Source of the DNA: Bacillota bacterium | Lineage (GTDB): Bacteria; Bacillota; Bacilli; ZCTH02-B2 | DNA: 14,108 nucleotides | Assembly: GCA_017577895.1 (NCBI GenBank) | Contig: PKQY01000049.1 | Location: forward strand, 1-14,108 | Direction of reading: 5' to 3' | Shown: positions 6,085 through 13,051 of the stretch, piece by piece | Layout: the number at the start of each line of letters is the position of its first letter | Position numbering within the stretch: position 1 is the first letter of the stretch | The notes under the pieces: model-generated | Told to the model about the DNA's origin: nothing | The model's database searches: none | Seen by the model: the letters and a program-made list of their open reading frames with translations, nothing else | Position numbers and translations under genes: made by a program

Positions 6085-6510
6085 ATGGCAAAAAAAGTCA
6101 TCAAAGTGGTGAAACTGCAAATTCCCGCCGGTAAAGCGAACCCTGCACCTCCTGTCGGTCCCGCATTGGGACAGGCCGGTGTGAACATCATGGCTTTTTG
6201 TAAGGAGTTTAACGAAAAGACGGCGGATCAAGCGGGATTGATCATCCCGGTGGAAATTTCTGTCTATGAAGACCGTTCCTTCACGTTTGTCACCAAAACG
6301 CCGCCGGCGGCCGTGTTGCTGAAAAAAGCGGCCGGCATTGAATCGGGGTCGAGTGAACCGAACAAAACGAAAGTGGCCACCATCAAGCGGGATAAAGTTC
6401 GGGAAATCGCTGAACTGAAAATGCCTGACTTGAACGCGGCCACCGTGGAGGCGGCCATGCGGATGGTGGAAGGAACGGCACGCAGCATGGGGATTGAGAT
6501 CGTCGATTAA
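6085..6510 (+). CDS. rplK: Ribosomal protein L11 (uL11)
   Basis: L11 forms the GTPase-associated centre with 23S helices 43–44 and the L10/L12 stalk. It is also needed for RelA-type stringent signalling and is the thiostrepton-site protein. The 141-residue product has the family length and motifs: the proline-rich N-terminal segment KLQIPAGKANPAPPVGPALGQAGVNIMAFCKEFNE, then KTPPAAVLLKKAAG and the C-terminal rRNA-binding domain (KVREIAELKMPDLNAATVEAAMRMVEGTARSMGI). The ATG at 6085 sits 5 bases after a near-perfect AAGGAGGTGA (6070–6079). The in-frame GTG at 6076 lies inside that site and is rejected. Confidence 0.98.
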   Translation: MAKKVIKVVKLQIPAGKANPAPPVGPALGQAGVNIMAFCKEFNEKTADQAGLIIPVEISVYEDRSFTFVTKTPPAAVLLKKAAGIESGSSEPNKTKVATIKRDKVREIAELKMPDLNAATVEAAMRMVEGTARSMGIEIVD

Positions 6511-6524
6511 ATCATCACGAAGAA

Positions 6525-6604
6525 GGTCATCCTTGCATGCACGGACCGAATGCTCGGCCGTGCGCCTGTGGCAGGGTAACCGCGATGACCACAATGTAAG
6601 GAGG
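6525..6604 (+). promoter_or_regulatory. Structured rplK–rplA intergenic RNA, candidate L1 autoregulatory site
   Basis: A closing helix GGTCATC (6525–6531)/GATGACC (6584–6590) encloses two hairpins. One is GCACGG (6539–6544), bulged A, CCGA, loop ATGC, TCGG, CCGTGC (6558–6563). The other is CCTG (6565–6568), loop TGG, CAGG (6572–6575). This looks like a three-way junction ending 7 bases before the rplA Shine-Dalgarno AAGGAGG (6598–6604). No T-run follows, so any control would act on translation or mRNA stability. L1 is known to repress its own operon in E. coli, there from a site before rplK. The link to L1 here is inference. Confidence 0.5.
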
Positions 6605-6612
6605 AAATGACG

Positions 6613-7314
6613 TTGGCCAAGCGAGGCAAACGATATCAGGAAGCGTTGAAGCTGTTCGATCGGCAGCAAGCCTATACCCCGGAAGAAGCCATCCGGCTCG
6701 TGAAGCAGATGGCCAAGGCCAAGTTTGATGAAACGGTAGAAGTGGCGGTGCGGCTCGGTGTCGATCCGCGGAAAGCAGACCAACAAGTGCGCGGCGCCGT
6801 CGTCTTGCCTCACGGTACGGGGAAAACGAAACGGGTGCTCGTTTTCGCCAAAGGGGAAAAGGCGAAAGAAGCCCAAGCTGCCGGTGCCGATGTGGTCGGC
6901 GACGACGATTTGGTGCAACGCATCAAAGAAGGCTGGCTCGACTTTGACGTGGCCGTGGCGACGCCGGATATGATGGGCGCCGTCGGACAATTGGGTCGGA
7001 TCCTCGGCCCGAAAGGCTTGATGCCCAACCCCAAAACCGGCACGGTCACTTTTGAGGTGGCCAAGGCGGTGCAGGAAATCAAAGCCGGTAAAATCGAGTA
7101 CCGCGTCGACAAAGCGGGCAACGTCCATGCCCCCATCGGCAAAATTTCTTTTGATGAAAAACAGTTGCTGGAAAACTTCTACACCTTGATGGAAGCCCTG
7201 ATCAAAGCGAAGCCGCCGGCGGCGAAAGGACAATATGTGCGCAACGTCTCCATCTGCTCGACGATGGGACCCGGTGTGCGCATCCATACGGCAAAGCTGA
7301 TGCCGGGGGCATAA
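6613..7314 (+). CDS. rplA: Ribosomal protein L1 (uL1)
   Basis: L1 forms the mobile stalk beside the ribosomal E site and in many bacteria represses the L11–L1 mRNA. The 233-residue sequence has the family hallmarks: KFDETVEVAVRLGVDPRKADQQVRGAVVLPHGTGK, the second-domain core GADVVGDDDLVQRI and VATPDMMG, LGPKGLMPNPKTGTVT, GKIEYRVDKAGNVHAPIGK and the ending CSTMGPGVRI. TTG at 6613 is preferred: it lies 8 bases after AAGGAGG and gives MAKRGKRY, the usual N-terminus. The ATG at 6607 is in frame and adds only two residues, but is only 2 bases from the ribosome site. Confidence 0.96.
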   Translation: MAKRGKRYQEALKLFDRQQAYTPEEAIRLVKQMAKAKFDETVEVAVRLGVDPRKADQQVRGAVVLPHGTGKTKRVLVFAKGEKAKEAQAAGADVVGDDDLVQRIKEGWLDFDVAVATPDMMGAVGQLGRILGPKGLMPNPKTGTVTFEVAKAVQEIKAGKIEYRVDKAGNVHAPIGKISFDEKQLLENFYTLMEALIKAKPPAAKGQYVRNVSICSTMGPGVRIHTAKLMPGA

Positions 7315-7339
7315 CGGCTGATTCTGACAAGTGCATACG

Positions 7340-7517
7340 GTGAATCCACGTACTTTCCGTAGACAGCAGGTGTGGTTCAACCACTTAATATTCCTGCCGA
7401 GGGAAGCGTCAACCGAAGAAAAAGGCGCCAGCCATGGCCAGGCGGTGGGCCGTTTTGCCTGCCCGTGGCTTGCGTCGAACGGGGAATGCGCGCGCTCGGC
7501 CGGGAGCGCGCTTTTTG
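7340..7517 (+). promoter_or_regulatory. L10 leader (L10–L12 autoregulatory RNA) before rplJ
   Basis: The hallmark of the Firmicutes L10 leader family is present: CCGTAGACAGCAGGTG (7357–7372), and the distal strand CCTGCCGAGG from 7393. GCAGG (7366–7370) pairs with CCTGC (7393–7397), and GTGG (7372–7375) with CCAC (7381–7384) around loop TTCAA. The leader ends in the terminator at 7490–7517. In B. subtilis the L10(L12)4 complex binds this RNA and favours termination (attenuation), adjusting stalk protein supply. No clear promoter is visible in the rplA–rplJ gap: CTGACA at 7324 has no matching -10. Confidence 0.9.
7490..7517 (+). terminator. Attenuation terminator of the rplJ leader
   Basis: GCGCGCTC (7490–7497) pairs perfectly with GAGCGCGC (7504–7511) around a 6-nt loop. 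Five T follow (7512–7516). It ends 11 bases before the rplJ ribosome site, as expected for the regulated terminator of the L10 leader. Confidence 0.92.
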
Positions 7518-7541
7518 TTGTGATGACAGGAGGTGGACGAG

Positions 7542-8039
7542 ATGGGCGTGAGAGAAGAGAAGGTCCGGTTTGTCGAAGCGCTGAGCGAACGGCTGAAAAA
7601 CAGCAACTGCGTGTTGCTGACCGACTATCGGGGCCTCACCGTGGCGGAAATGAACGAGCTGCGCAAGCAGTTGCGGGCAGCCGGCGTGGAATTTCAAGTG
7701 ATTAAAAACACCATGACCCGGCGGGCCGCTGCGGCGGCGGGCATCGAAGGGCTGGACCCGTTTTTGGTCGGTCCGACGGCCATCGCCTTCAGCAAGGACG
7801 ATGTGGTGGCGCCGGCCAAAATATTGACCAAATTCGCCAAGGAACATGAGGACCTGCAAATCAAGGCCGGCCTGGTGGAAGGCAAAGTGGTCGGCCTCGA
7901 CGAAATCCAAGCGTTGGCCGACTTGCCCTCCCGCGAAGGCTTGCTGTCCATGTTGCTCAGCGTGTTGCAAGCCCCGATCCGCAACTTTGCTTTGGCGGTC
8001 AAAGCGGTGGCCGAAAAACAAGAGCCGCAAGAAGCGTAA
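7542..8039 (+). CDS. rplJ: Ribosomal protein L10 (uL10)
   Basis: L10 anchors the L7/L12 dimers to the GTPase-associated region of 23S rRNA. The 165-residue protein shows the family N-terminal RNA-binding domain (CVLLTDYRGLTVAEMNELRKQLRAAGVEFQVIKNTMTRRA, about 22–63), the middle segment FLVGPTAIAFSKDDVVAPAKIL, and LADLPSREGLLSMLLSVLQAPIRNFALAVKAVAEK leading into the C-terminal helix that carries L12. ATG at 7542 follows AGGAGGTG (7528–7535) by 6 bases. The in-frame GTG at 7533 lies inside that site and is rejected. It is controlled by the L10 leader and followed by rplL after 70 bases. Confidence 0.97.
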   Translation: MGVREEKVRFVEALSERLKNSNCVLLTDYRGLTVAEMNELRKQLRAAGVEFQVIKNTMTRRAAAAAGIEGLDPFLVGPTAIAFSKDDVVAPAKILTKFAKEHEDLQIKAGLVEGKVVGLDEIQALADLPSREGLLSMLLSVLQAPIRNFALAVKAVAEKQEPQEA

Positions 8040-8109
8040 AGCATGGGTCATGCATGCATCGCTGTGTTGAAATGAAAAATGTCCTTTGAAGAAAGTGAGG
8101 AGGAGTAAT

Positions 8110-8478
8110 ATGACGAAAGAAGAAATCATTGCCGCGATTAAACAAATGAGCGTCCTGGAATTGAATGAACTGGTCAAAGCCATTGAAGAAGAATTTGGCG
8201 TGACGGCGGCGGCGCCGGTGGCGGTCGTCGGTGCGGCGGCTGGCGGCGGCGAAGCGGCGGCCGAACAAACCGAATTTGACGTCATTTTGGCCAATCCCGG
8301 CGCTTCAAAAATCAACGTCATCAAAGTGGTGCGCGAAATTACCGGCCTCGGCTTGAAAGAAGCCAAAGCGTTGGTGGACGAGGCGCCGAAGCCCATCAAA
8401 GAAAAAGTGTCCAAAGAAGAAGCGGAACAAATCAAAGCGAAACTGGAAGAAGCCGGCGCGACGGTCGAAATCAAGTAA
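8110..8478 (+). CDS. rplL: Ribosomal protein L7/L12 (bL12)
   Basis: L7/L12 is the multi-copy stalk protein that recruits and activates the translational GTPases. The 122-residue product has an N-terminal dimerisation domain (IIAAIKQMSVLELNELVKAIEEEFGV), an Ala/Gly/Val-rich hinge (about 35–56) and the C-terminal factor-binding domain (EFDVILANPGASKINVIKVVREITGLGLKEAKALVDEAPKPIKEKVSKEEAEQIKAKLEEAGA). ATG at 8110 follows AGGAGG (8098–8103) with a 6-base spacer. The open frame upstream to 8086 is not L12-like. A terminator lies 34 bases downstream, which allows rplJ–rplL to be expressed more highly than the genes after it. Confidence 0.98.
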   Translation: MTKEEIIAAIKQMSVLELNELVKAIEEEFGVTAAAPVAVVGAAAGGGEAAAEQTEFDVILANPGASKINVIKVVREITGLGLKEAKALVDEAPKPIKEKVSKEEAEQIKAKLEEAGATVEIK

Positions 8479-8512
8479 GGCAACCCCGCGTCCATATGAG
8501 GTTCACGGCAGA

Positions 8513-8545
8513 GACCCGCAAGGCCAATGGCCTGCGGGTCGTTTT
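8513..8545 (+). terminator. Intrinsic terminator after rplL
   Basis: GACCCGCA (8513–8520) pairs with TGCGGGTC (8533–8540), and GGCC with GGCC inside it past one bulged A, around loop AAT. The 12-bp stem is followed by G and four T. The short T-run suggests partial readthrough into ybxB. Confidence 0.85.
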
Positions 8546-8570
8546 ATCCACAATGTGAGGTCGGTTGTCC

Positions 8571-9176
8571 ATGTCCGAACATTACTACACCGAACAGCCG
8601 CAAACGCCTTCTCGGCTCACGGAAATCACCGCCACCTTGCGGGGGAAAACGTATCGCTTTTATACCGATACCGGCGTGTTTTCCCGCCGCTACGTGGACC
8701 GAGGGACGCAAGTGTTGGTGGAAGCCATGGAAGTGCCGCCGGCGGCCACGGTGCTGGATATGGGATGTGGCTACGGCGTCATCGGGATTGTCGCCGCTTC
8801 TCTTTCGCCATCCAGCCAAGTTGTCATGGTCGATGTCAACCGTCGGGCCGTGGAGCTGGCGGAAATGAACGTCCGGCGCTACCAACTGCGCAACGTCCAG
8901 GTGTTTCAGGGGGATGGATTTGCGCCGGTGCAGGGGATGACCTTTGCCGCCATTTACATGAATCCGCCGTTTCGGGCCGGGAAACAGTTGGTGTTTCAAT
9001 GGTATGAAGCGGCCCGATCCCATTTGGATCCCGGCGGGACCTTGTGGGTCGTCGTACAAAAAAAACAGGGTGCCCCTTCCACCGAGCGCCGTTTGCAGCA
9101 ATTGTTCGGTGCGGAACACGTGGTGTGTGTGGCCCGCGAAAAAGGGTACCATGTGTTTTGCAGCAGAAAAGTTTGA
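8571..9176 (+). CDS. ybxB: YbxB/RsmC-type SAM-dependent methyltransferase
   Basis: The 201-residue protein is a class I (Rossmann) methyltransferase closely resembling B. subtilis YbxB, which shares the MSEHYY start and the same locus before rpoB. It is related to E. coli RsmC, which methylates G1207 of 16S rRNA. SAM-binding motif I is VLDMGCGYGVIGI (residues 64–76). An acidic loop follows (VVMVDVNRRAVELA), then the catalytic NPPF motif (MNPPFRAGK, typical of N2-guanine or N6-adenine methylases) and WVVVQKKQGAPS. The rRNA target in Bacilli is not established by the sequence. ATG at 8571 is chosen by homology; the ribosome site GTGAGG is about 10 bases away, and a TTG at 8565 is possible. It lies after the rplL terminator, and its stop codon is inside the -35 of the next promoter. 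Confidence 0.9.
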   Translation: MSEHYYTEQPQTPSRLTEITATLRGKTYRFYTDTGVFSRRYVDRGTQVLVEAMEVPPAATVLDMGCGYGVIGIVAASLSPSSQVVMVDVNRRAVELAEMNVRRYQLRNVQVFQGDGFAPVQGMTFAAIYMNPPFRAGKQLVFQWYEAARSHLDPGGTLWVVVQKKQGAPSTERRLQQLFGAEHVVCVAREKGYHVFCSRKV

Positions 9177-9201
9177 TCTTCTTTGTATCTCATGGTAAAA
9201 T
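9173..9201 (+). promoter_or_regulatory. Sigma-A promoter of rpoB–rpoC with extended -10
   Basis: -35 TTGATC (9173–9178), a 17-bp spacer and -10 TAAAAT (9196–9201, 5 of 6). A TGG (9193–9195) immediately before the -10 gives the extended -10 element. The -35 contains the ybxB stop TGA (9174–9176). Transcription would start near 9208, leaving about 240 untranslated bases before rpoB. Confidence 0.78.
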
Positions 9202-9207
9202 TGCATA

Positions 9208-9448
9208 ATGCATACATTTGTGAGTTCCAACCGGCCCAACGATGACCGTTTGAAAATACATCGCTGGTATTGAGGTGTCAGAAGCGTCTTGCCCCGGACT
9301 CGTGGTACCGGTCACCTGAGAGGGGTATACTTCGGCCTGTTTATGGCAATTCTTTCTAGGTGGCATCCTTTTTGTCCGGTGGTCAAGTTCGCTTTTTCTT
9401 GCTTACAGCGATGGGCTTGAATACATACGGCCTTTAGGGGTGAGAGTG
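9208..9448 (+). promoter_or_regulatory. Long structured 5' leader of rpoB
   Basis: This roughly 240-base stretch has no credible gene. A clear hairpin spans 9292–9325. CCCC (9292–9295)/GGGG (9322–9325), CTC (9299–9301)/GAG (9318–9320) and GTGGT (9302–9306)/GTCAC (9311–9315) are stacked around loop ACCG. CATCGCTG (9259–9266) is exactly complementary to CAGCGATG (9406–9413), which would enclose that hairpin. TCGCT (9389–9393) can compete locally for AGCGA (9407–9411). T-runs occur at 9369–9373 and 9393–9397. A Lactobacillales rpoB leader RNA (lacto-rpoB) is a known class; I do not recognise this sequence as belonging to it. Confidence 0.55.
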
Positions 9449-12400
9449 ATGGCGGGTAAAATCATTCAACAGGGCAGACGGCAACGGCGGAGTTACGCCC
9501 GAATCAACGAGGTCATGGAACTCCCGAATTTGATCGAGATTCAACTGAAGTCGTATCGGTGGTTTTTGGAAGAGGGCTTGCGGGAAGTGTTTCGGGACAT
9601 TTCCCCCATCGAAGATTTTTCGGGAAACTTGGCGCTGGAGTTTGTGGACTACTCCCTCGGCGAGCCAAAATATTCTGCCGATGAATGCAAAGAACGGGAT
9701 GCCAATTACGCCGCGCCGCTTCGGGTGAAGGTGCGCCTCATCAACAAAGAGACCGGAGAAGTGAAAGAGCAAGAAGTGTTCATGGGCGATATTCCGCTCA
9801 TGACCGAAACCGGTACCTTTATCATCAACGGCGCGGAACGGGTCATCGTCAGCCAATTGGTCCGTTCGCCTTCTGTCTATTTTAACCAAAAAGTCGATAA
9901 AAACGGCAAAATGATGTACACGGCCACCGTCATCCCAAACCGCGGGGCCTGGTTGGAGCTGGAGACGGACGCGAAAGACATTTTGTACGTGCGCATCGAC
10001 CGGACGCGCAAAATCCCGGTGACGGTTCTCCTGCGGGCGCTGGGATTCGGCACGGATGCCGAGATTTTGCAGTTGCTCGGCGACGACGAATACGTGAAAA
10101 ACACGTTGGACAAAGACAACACCGACTCGGTGGAAAAAGCGCTGGTGGAAATTTACGAACGGTTGCGTCCCGGGGAACCGCCGACATTGGAGAATGTCCG
10201 GAATTTGCTCATTTCCCGCTTTTTTGATCCGAAGCGGTACGATTTGGCCCATGTCGGCCGGTATAAAATCAACAAAAAATTGCATCTGAAAAACCGCCTG
10301 TTCAACCAACGCCTGGCGGAAACGCTGGTGGATCCGGAAACCGGCGAAGTGTTGGCGGAAGAAGGCCAAATTTTGGAACGGCGGCTGTTGGATCGAATTT
10401 TGCCGTACTTGGACAAAGGGCTGAACGAAGTGACGTATACGCCCTACGGCGGCATTCTGGGCGATGAGCCCATCAAACTGCAAGTGGTGCATATTTATGC
10501 GCCCGGCGACGAAAACAAAGTCATCAAAGTCATCGGCAACGGCAACATCGACAAGAGTGTCCGGCACATTACACCGGCGGACATCATCGCTTCCATCAAC
10601 TACTTCTTGAATTTGCTCTACGGCATCGGCGACGTGGACGACATCGACCATTTGGGCAACCGCCGCCTGCGTTGTGTCGGCGAACTGTTGCAAAACCAAT
10701 TCCGGATCGGTTTATCGCGGATGGAACGGGTCGTCCGGGAACGGATGTCGATTCAAGATTTGCAATCAGTGACGCCGCAAGCGCTGATCAACATTCGGCC
10801 CGTCATCGCCGCCATCAAAGAGTTTTTCGGTTCCAGCCAGTTGTCCCAGTTCATGGATCAGACCAACCCCTTGGCCGAGCTGACCCACAAGCGTCGCTTG
10901 AGCGCTTTGGGTCCCGGCGGGTTGACCCGGGAACGGGCAGGTTTCGAGGTGCGGGACGTGCACCATTCCCACTATGGCCGTATGTGTCCCATTGAGACGC
11001 CGGAAGGTCCCAACATCGGGCTCATCAACTCGTTGTCGACGTATGCCCGGGTGAACGAATACGGGTTTATCGAAACGCCGTACCGGCGCGTCGATCCCGA
11101 GACGGGCCGGGTGACCGACGAAATTGTGTACATGACGGCCGACGAAGAAGACAATTACATCATCGCGCAAGCCAACGAGCCCCTCAATGAAGACGGCACC
11201 TTCAAGGAAGAGATGGTCACCGCCCGCTACCGGAAGGAAGAAATTTTGCGGGTGCCGCGGGATCGCATCGACTTTATGGACGTGTCGCCCAAGCAAGTCG
11301 TTTCGGTGGCGACGGCCCTCATTCCGTTCCTGGAAAACGACGACGCCAACCGGGCGCTGATGGGGGCCAACATGCAAAGGCAAGCGGTGCCGCTCATCAA
11401 ACCGGAAGCGCCGCTCATCGGCACGGGGATGGAATATCGGGCGGCCATCGACTCGGGGGTTTGCGTCATTTCCAAGACCGACGGTGTCGTCGTCCGGGTG
11501 ACGGCCGACGAAATCTGGGTGCGGCAGGAAGAAGAAGTGGACGGCCGCATCGTACAGGGCGACATCATCAAATACAAGCTGCAAAAGTTCCAACGGTCCA
11601 ACCAAGGCACGTGCATCAACCAGCACCCCATCGTGAAAAAAGGCGATCGGGTGAAAAAAGGCGATGTGCTCGCCGATGGTCCCTCCACTGACCAAGGGGA
11701 GTTGGCCTTGGGTCGCAACGTTCTGGTGGCGTTCATGACGTGGGAAGGGTACAACTACGAAGACGCCATCTTGATTAGCGAAAAACTGGTGCAAGAAGAC
11801 ATCTACACCTCGATCCACATCGAAGAGTACGAGATCGAGGCCCGGGATACGAAGCTCGGTCCGGAAGAAATTACCCGCGACATTCCTAACGTCGGGGAAG
11901 ATGCGCTGAAAAACTTGGATGAGCGCGGCATCATCCGCGTCGGCGCCGAGGTACGGGACGGCGACATCCTCGTCGGCAAAGTCACGCCGAAAGGTTTGAC
12001 CGAACTGACAGCGGAAGAGCGGCTGTTACACGCCATTTTCGGAGAAAAGGCGCGGGAAGTGCGGGACACCTCGCTGCGGGCGCCCCACGGCGGATCCGGT
12101 ATCGTCGTGGACACCAAGGTGTTCTCGCGGGAAAACGGCGACGAACTGCCGCCGGGTGTCAACCAGCTTGTCCGCGTGTACGTGGCGCAGAAGCGGAAAA
12201 TTTCGCAAGGGGACAAAATGGCGGGTCGGCACGGGAACAAAGGGGTCATTTCCCGCATTTTGCCGGTGGAAGACATGCCCTTCTTGCCGGACGGCACGCC
12301 GGTGGAAATCGTCTTGAACCCGTTGGGGGTTCCGTCGCGGATGAACATCGGGCAGGTGTTGGAAACGCACTTGGGCATGGCGGCCAAGGCCTTGGGCATT

Positions 12401-12985
12401 CATATCGCCACACCGGTGTTCGACGGCGCCAACGAAAACGACGTGTGGGACGCCCTGGAGGAAGCCGGTTTCAGCCGCGACGGCAAAATGGTGCTGTATG
12501 ACGGTCGGACCGGCGAGCCCTTTGACCGGCCGGTGGCAGTCGGTTACTTGTACATGATGAAACTGCACCACTTGGTGGACGACAAGATTCACGCCCGTTC
12601 GACCGGTCCTTATTCCCTCGTCACCCAGCAGCCCCTGGGCGGAAAAGCCCAGTTCGGCGGGCAGCGGTTTGGCGAGATGGAAGTGTGGGCGCTGGAAGCC
12701 TACGGTGCTGCCTATACGTTGCAAGAAATTTTGACCGTCAAGTCGGACGACGTGGTCGGCCGGGTGAAGACGTACGAGGCCATCGTCAAGGGCGAGAACA
12801 TCCCCGAGCCGGGCATTCCGGAGTCGTTTAAAGTGTTGATCAAGGAACTGCAGAGCTTGGGCATGGACGTCAAAATCTTGTCCAATGACGAGCAGGAGAT
12901 CGAGATCAAAGAGTGGGACGATGACGATGACCATGTCAAACCACCTGAAGTGCGACTCGAGCCGGTTCAAAGAAAAGATTCGTGA
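9449..12985 (+). CDS. rpoB: DNA-directed RNA polymerase subunit beta
   Basis: The beta subunit forms one pincer and much of the active site of RNA polymerase. The 1178-residue protein is close to the B. subtilis length (1193), with a shorter acidic tail. It is collinear throughout: QRRSYARINEVMELPNLIEIQ at the N-terminus, and GERVIVSQLVRSP-type lobe sequence. The rifampicin region FGSSQLSQFMDQTNPLAELTHKRRLSAL is at 459–487. GDKMAGRHGNKGVIS holds the conserved active-site lysines K923 and K931. GGKAQFGGQRFGEMEVWALEAYGAAYTLQEILTVKSDD lies near the end. Residues equivalent to E. coli Q513, D516, H526 and S531 (here Q467, D470, H480, S485) are the sensitive type, so no common rifampicin-resistance change is seen. 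ATG at 9449 follows AGGGGTGA (9436–9443). In-frame GTGs at 9440 and 9446 overlap or crowd it. Confidence 0.98.
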   Translation: MAGKIIQQGRRQRRSYARINEVMELPNLIEIQLKSYRWFLEEGLREVFRDISPIEDFSGNLALEFVDYSLGEPKYSADECKERDANYAAPLRVKVRLINKETGEVKEQEVFMGDIPLMTETGTFIINGAERVIVSQLVRSPSVYFNQKVDKNGKMMYTATVIPNRGAWLELETDAKDILYVRIDRTRKIPVTVLLRALGFGTDAEILQLLGDDEYVKNTLDKDNTDSVEKALVEIYERLRPGEPPTLENVRNLLISRFFDPKRYDLAHVGRYKINKKLHLKNRLFNQRLAETLVDPETGEVLAEEGQILERRLLDRILPYLDKGLNEVTYTPYGGILGDEPIKLQVVHIYAPGDENKVIKVIGNGNIDKSVRHITPADIIASINYFLNLLYGIGDVDDIDHLGNRRLRCVGELLQNQFRIGLSRMERVVRERMSIQDLQSVTPQALINIRPVIAAIKEFFGSSQLSQFMDQTNPLAELTHKRRLSALGPGGLTRERAGFEVRDVHHSHYGRMCPIETPEGPNIGLINSLSTYARVNEYGFIETPYRRVDPETGRVTDEIVYMTADEEDNYIIAQANEPLNEDGTFKEEMVTARYRKEEILRVPRDRIDFMDVSPKQVVSVATALIPFLENDDANRALMGANMQRQAVPLIKPEAPLIGTGMEYRAAIDSGVCVISKTDGVVVRVTADEIWVRQEEEVDGRIVQGDIIKYKLQKFQRSNQGTCINQHPIVKKGDRVKKGDVLADGPSTDQGELALGRNVLVAFMTWEGYNYEDAILISEKLVQEDIYTSIHIEEYEIEARDTKLGPEEITRDIPNVGEDALKNLDERGIIRVGAEVRDGDILVGKVTPKGLTELTAEERLLHAIFGEKAREVRDTSLRAPHGGSGIVVDTKVFSRENGDELPPGVNQLVRVYVAQKRKISQGDKMAGRHGNKGVISRILPVEDMPFLPDGTPVEIVLNPLGVPSRMNIGQVLETHLGMAAKALGIHIATPVFDGANENDVWDALEEAGFSRDGKMVLYDGRTGEPFDRPVAVGYLYMMKLHHLVDDKIHARSTGPYSLVTQQPLGGKAQFGGQRFGEMEVWALEAYGAAYTLQEILTVKSDDVVGRVKTYEAIVKGENIPEPGIPESFKVLIKELQSLGMDVKILSNDEQEIEIKEWDDDDDHVKPPEVRLEPVQRKDS

Positions 12986-13006
12986 AGGAGTCCGCGGAGT
13001 CTAGGC

Positions 13007-13051
13007 ATGACCAAGACCGAAGGGGAGGACTGGCTGGCGTGTCTGATGTGA
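13007..13051 (+). CDS. Possible 14-codon ORF bridging rpoB and rpoC
   Basis: ATG at 13007 opens MTKTEGEDWLACLM and stops at TGA 13049–13051, overlapping the first codons of rpoC in another frame. A GGAG (12996–12999) lies 7 bases before it. It could act as a leader peptide that couples ribosome arrival to the rpoC start, whose own ribosome site is rather distant. It may equally be chance, since no family can be recognised in so short a sequence. Confidence 0.25.
   Translation: MTKTEGEDWLACLM

Noticed and set aside
7324..7329. CTGACA as a -35 for an rplJ promoter
   Set aside because: No plausible -10 occurs 16–18 bp downstream; transcription probably comes from upstream.
5989..7380. 463-codon open frame on the minus strand across rplK and rplA
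   Set aside because: It is antisense to two unmistakable ribosomal protein genes, has a low-complexity His/Arg/Phe-rich product with no recognisable domain, and arises from codon bias in GC-rich coding DNA.
8041..8053. GCATG/CATGC palindrome between rplJ and rplL
   Set aside because: Only a 5-bp stem with a 3-nt loop and no T-run; too small to call a regulatory element.
9204..9209. CATAAT as the rpoB -10 element
   Set aside because: No -35 match at proper spacing (CTTTGT), whereas TAAAAT at 9196 has a TTGATC at 17 bp and an extended TGG.
9434..10699. 421-codon minus-strand open frame opposite rpoB
   Set aside because: A shadow of rpoB: no ribosome site, no domain, and composition typical of reverse-complemented coding sequence.
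10823..10909. Rifampicin-resistance variant in rpoB
   Set aside because: All main resistance positions carry the sensitive-type residue (Q467, D470, H480, S485).
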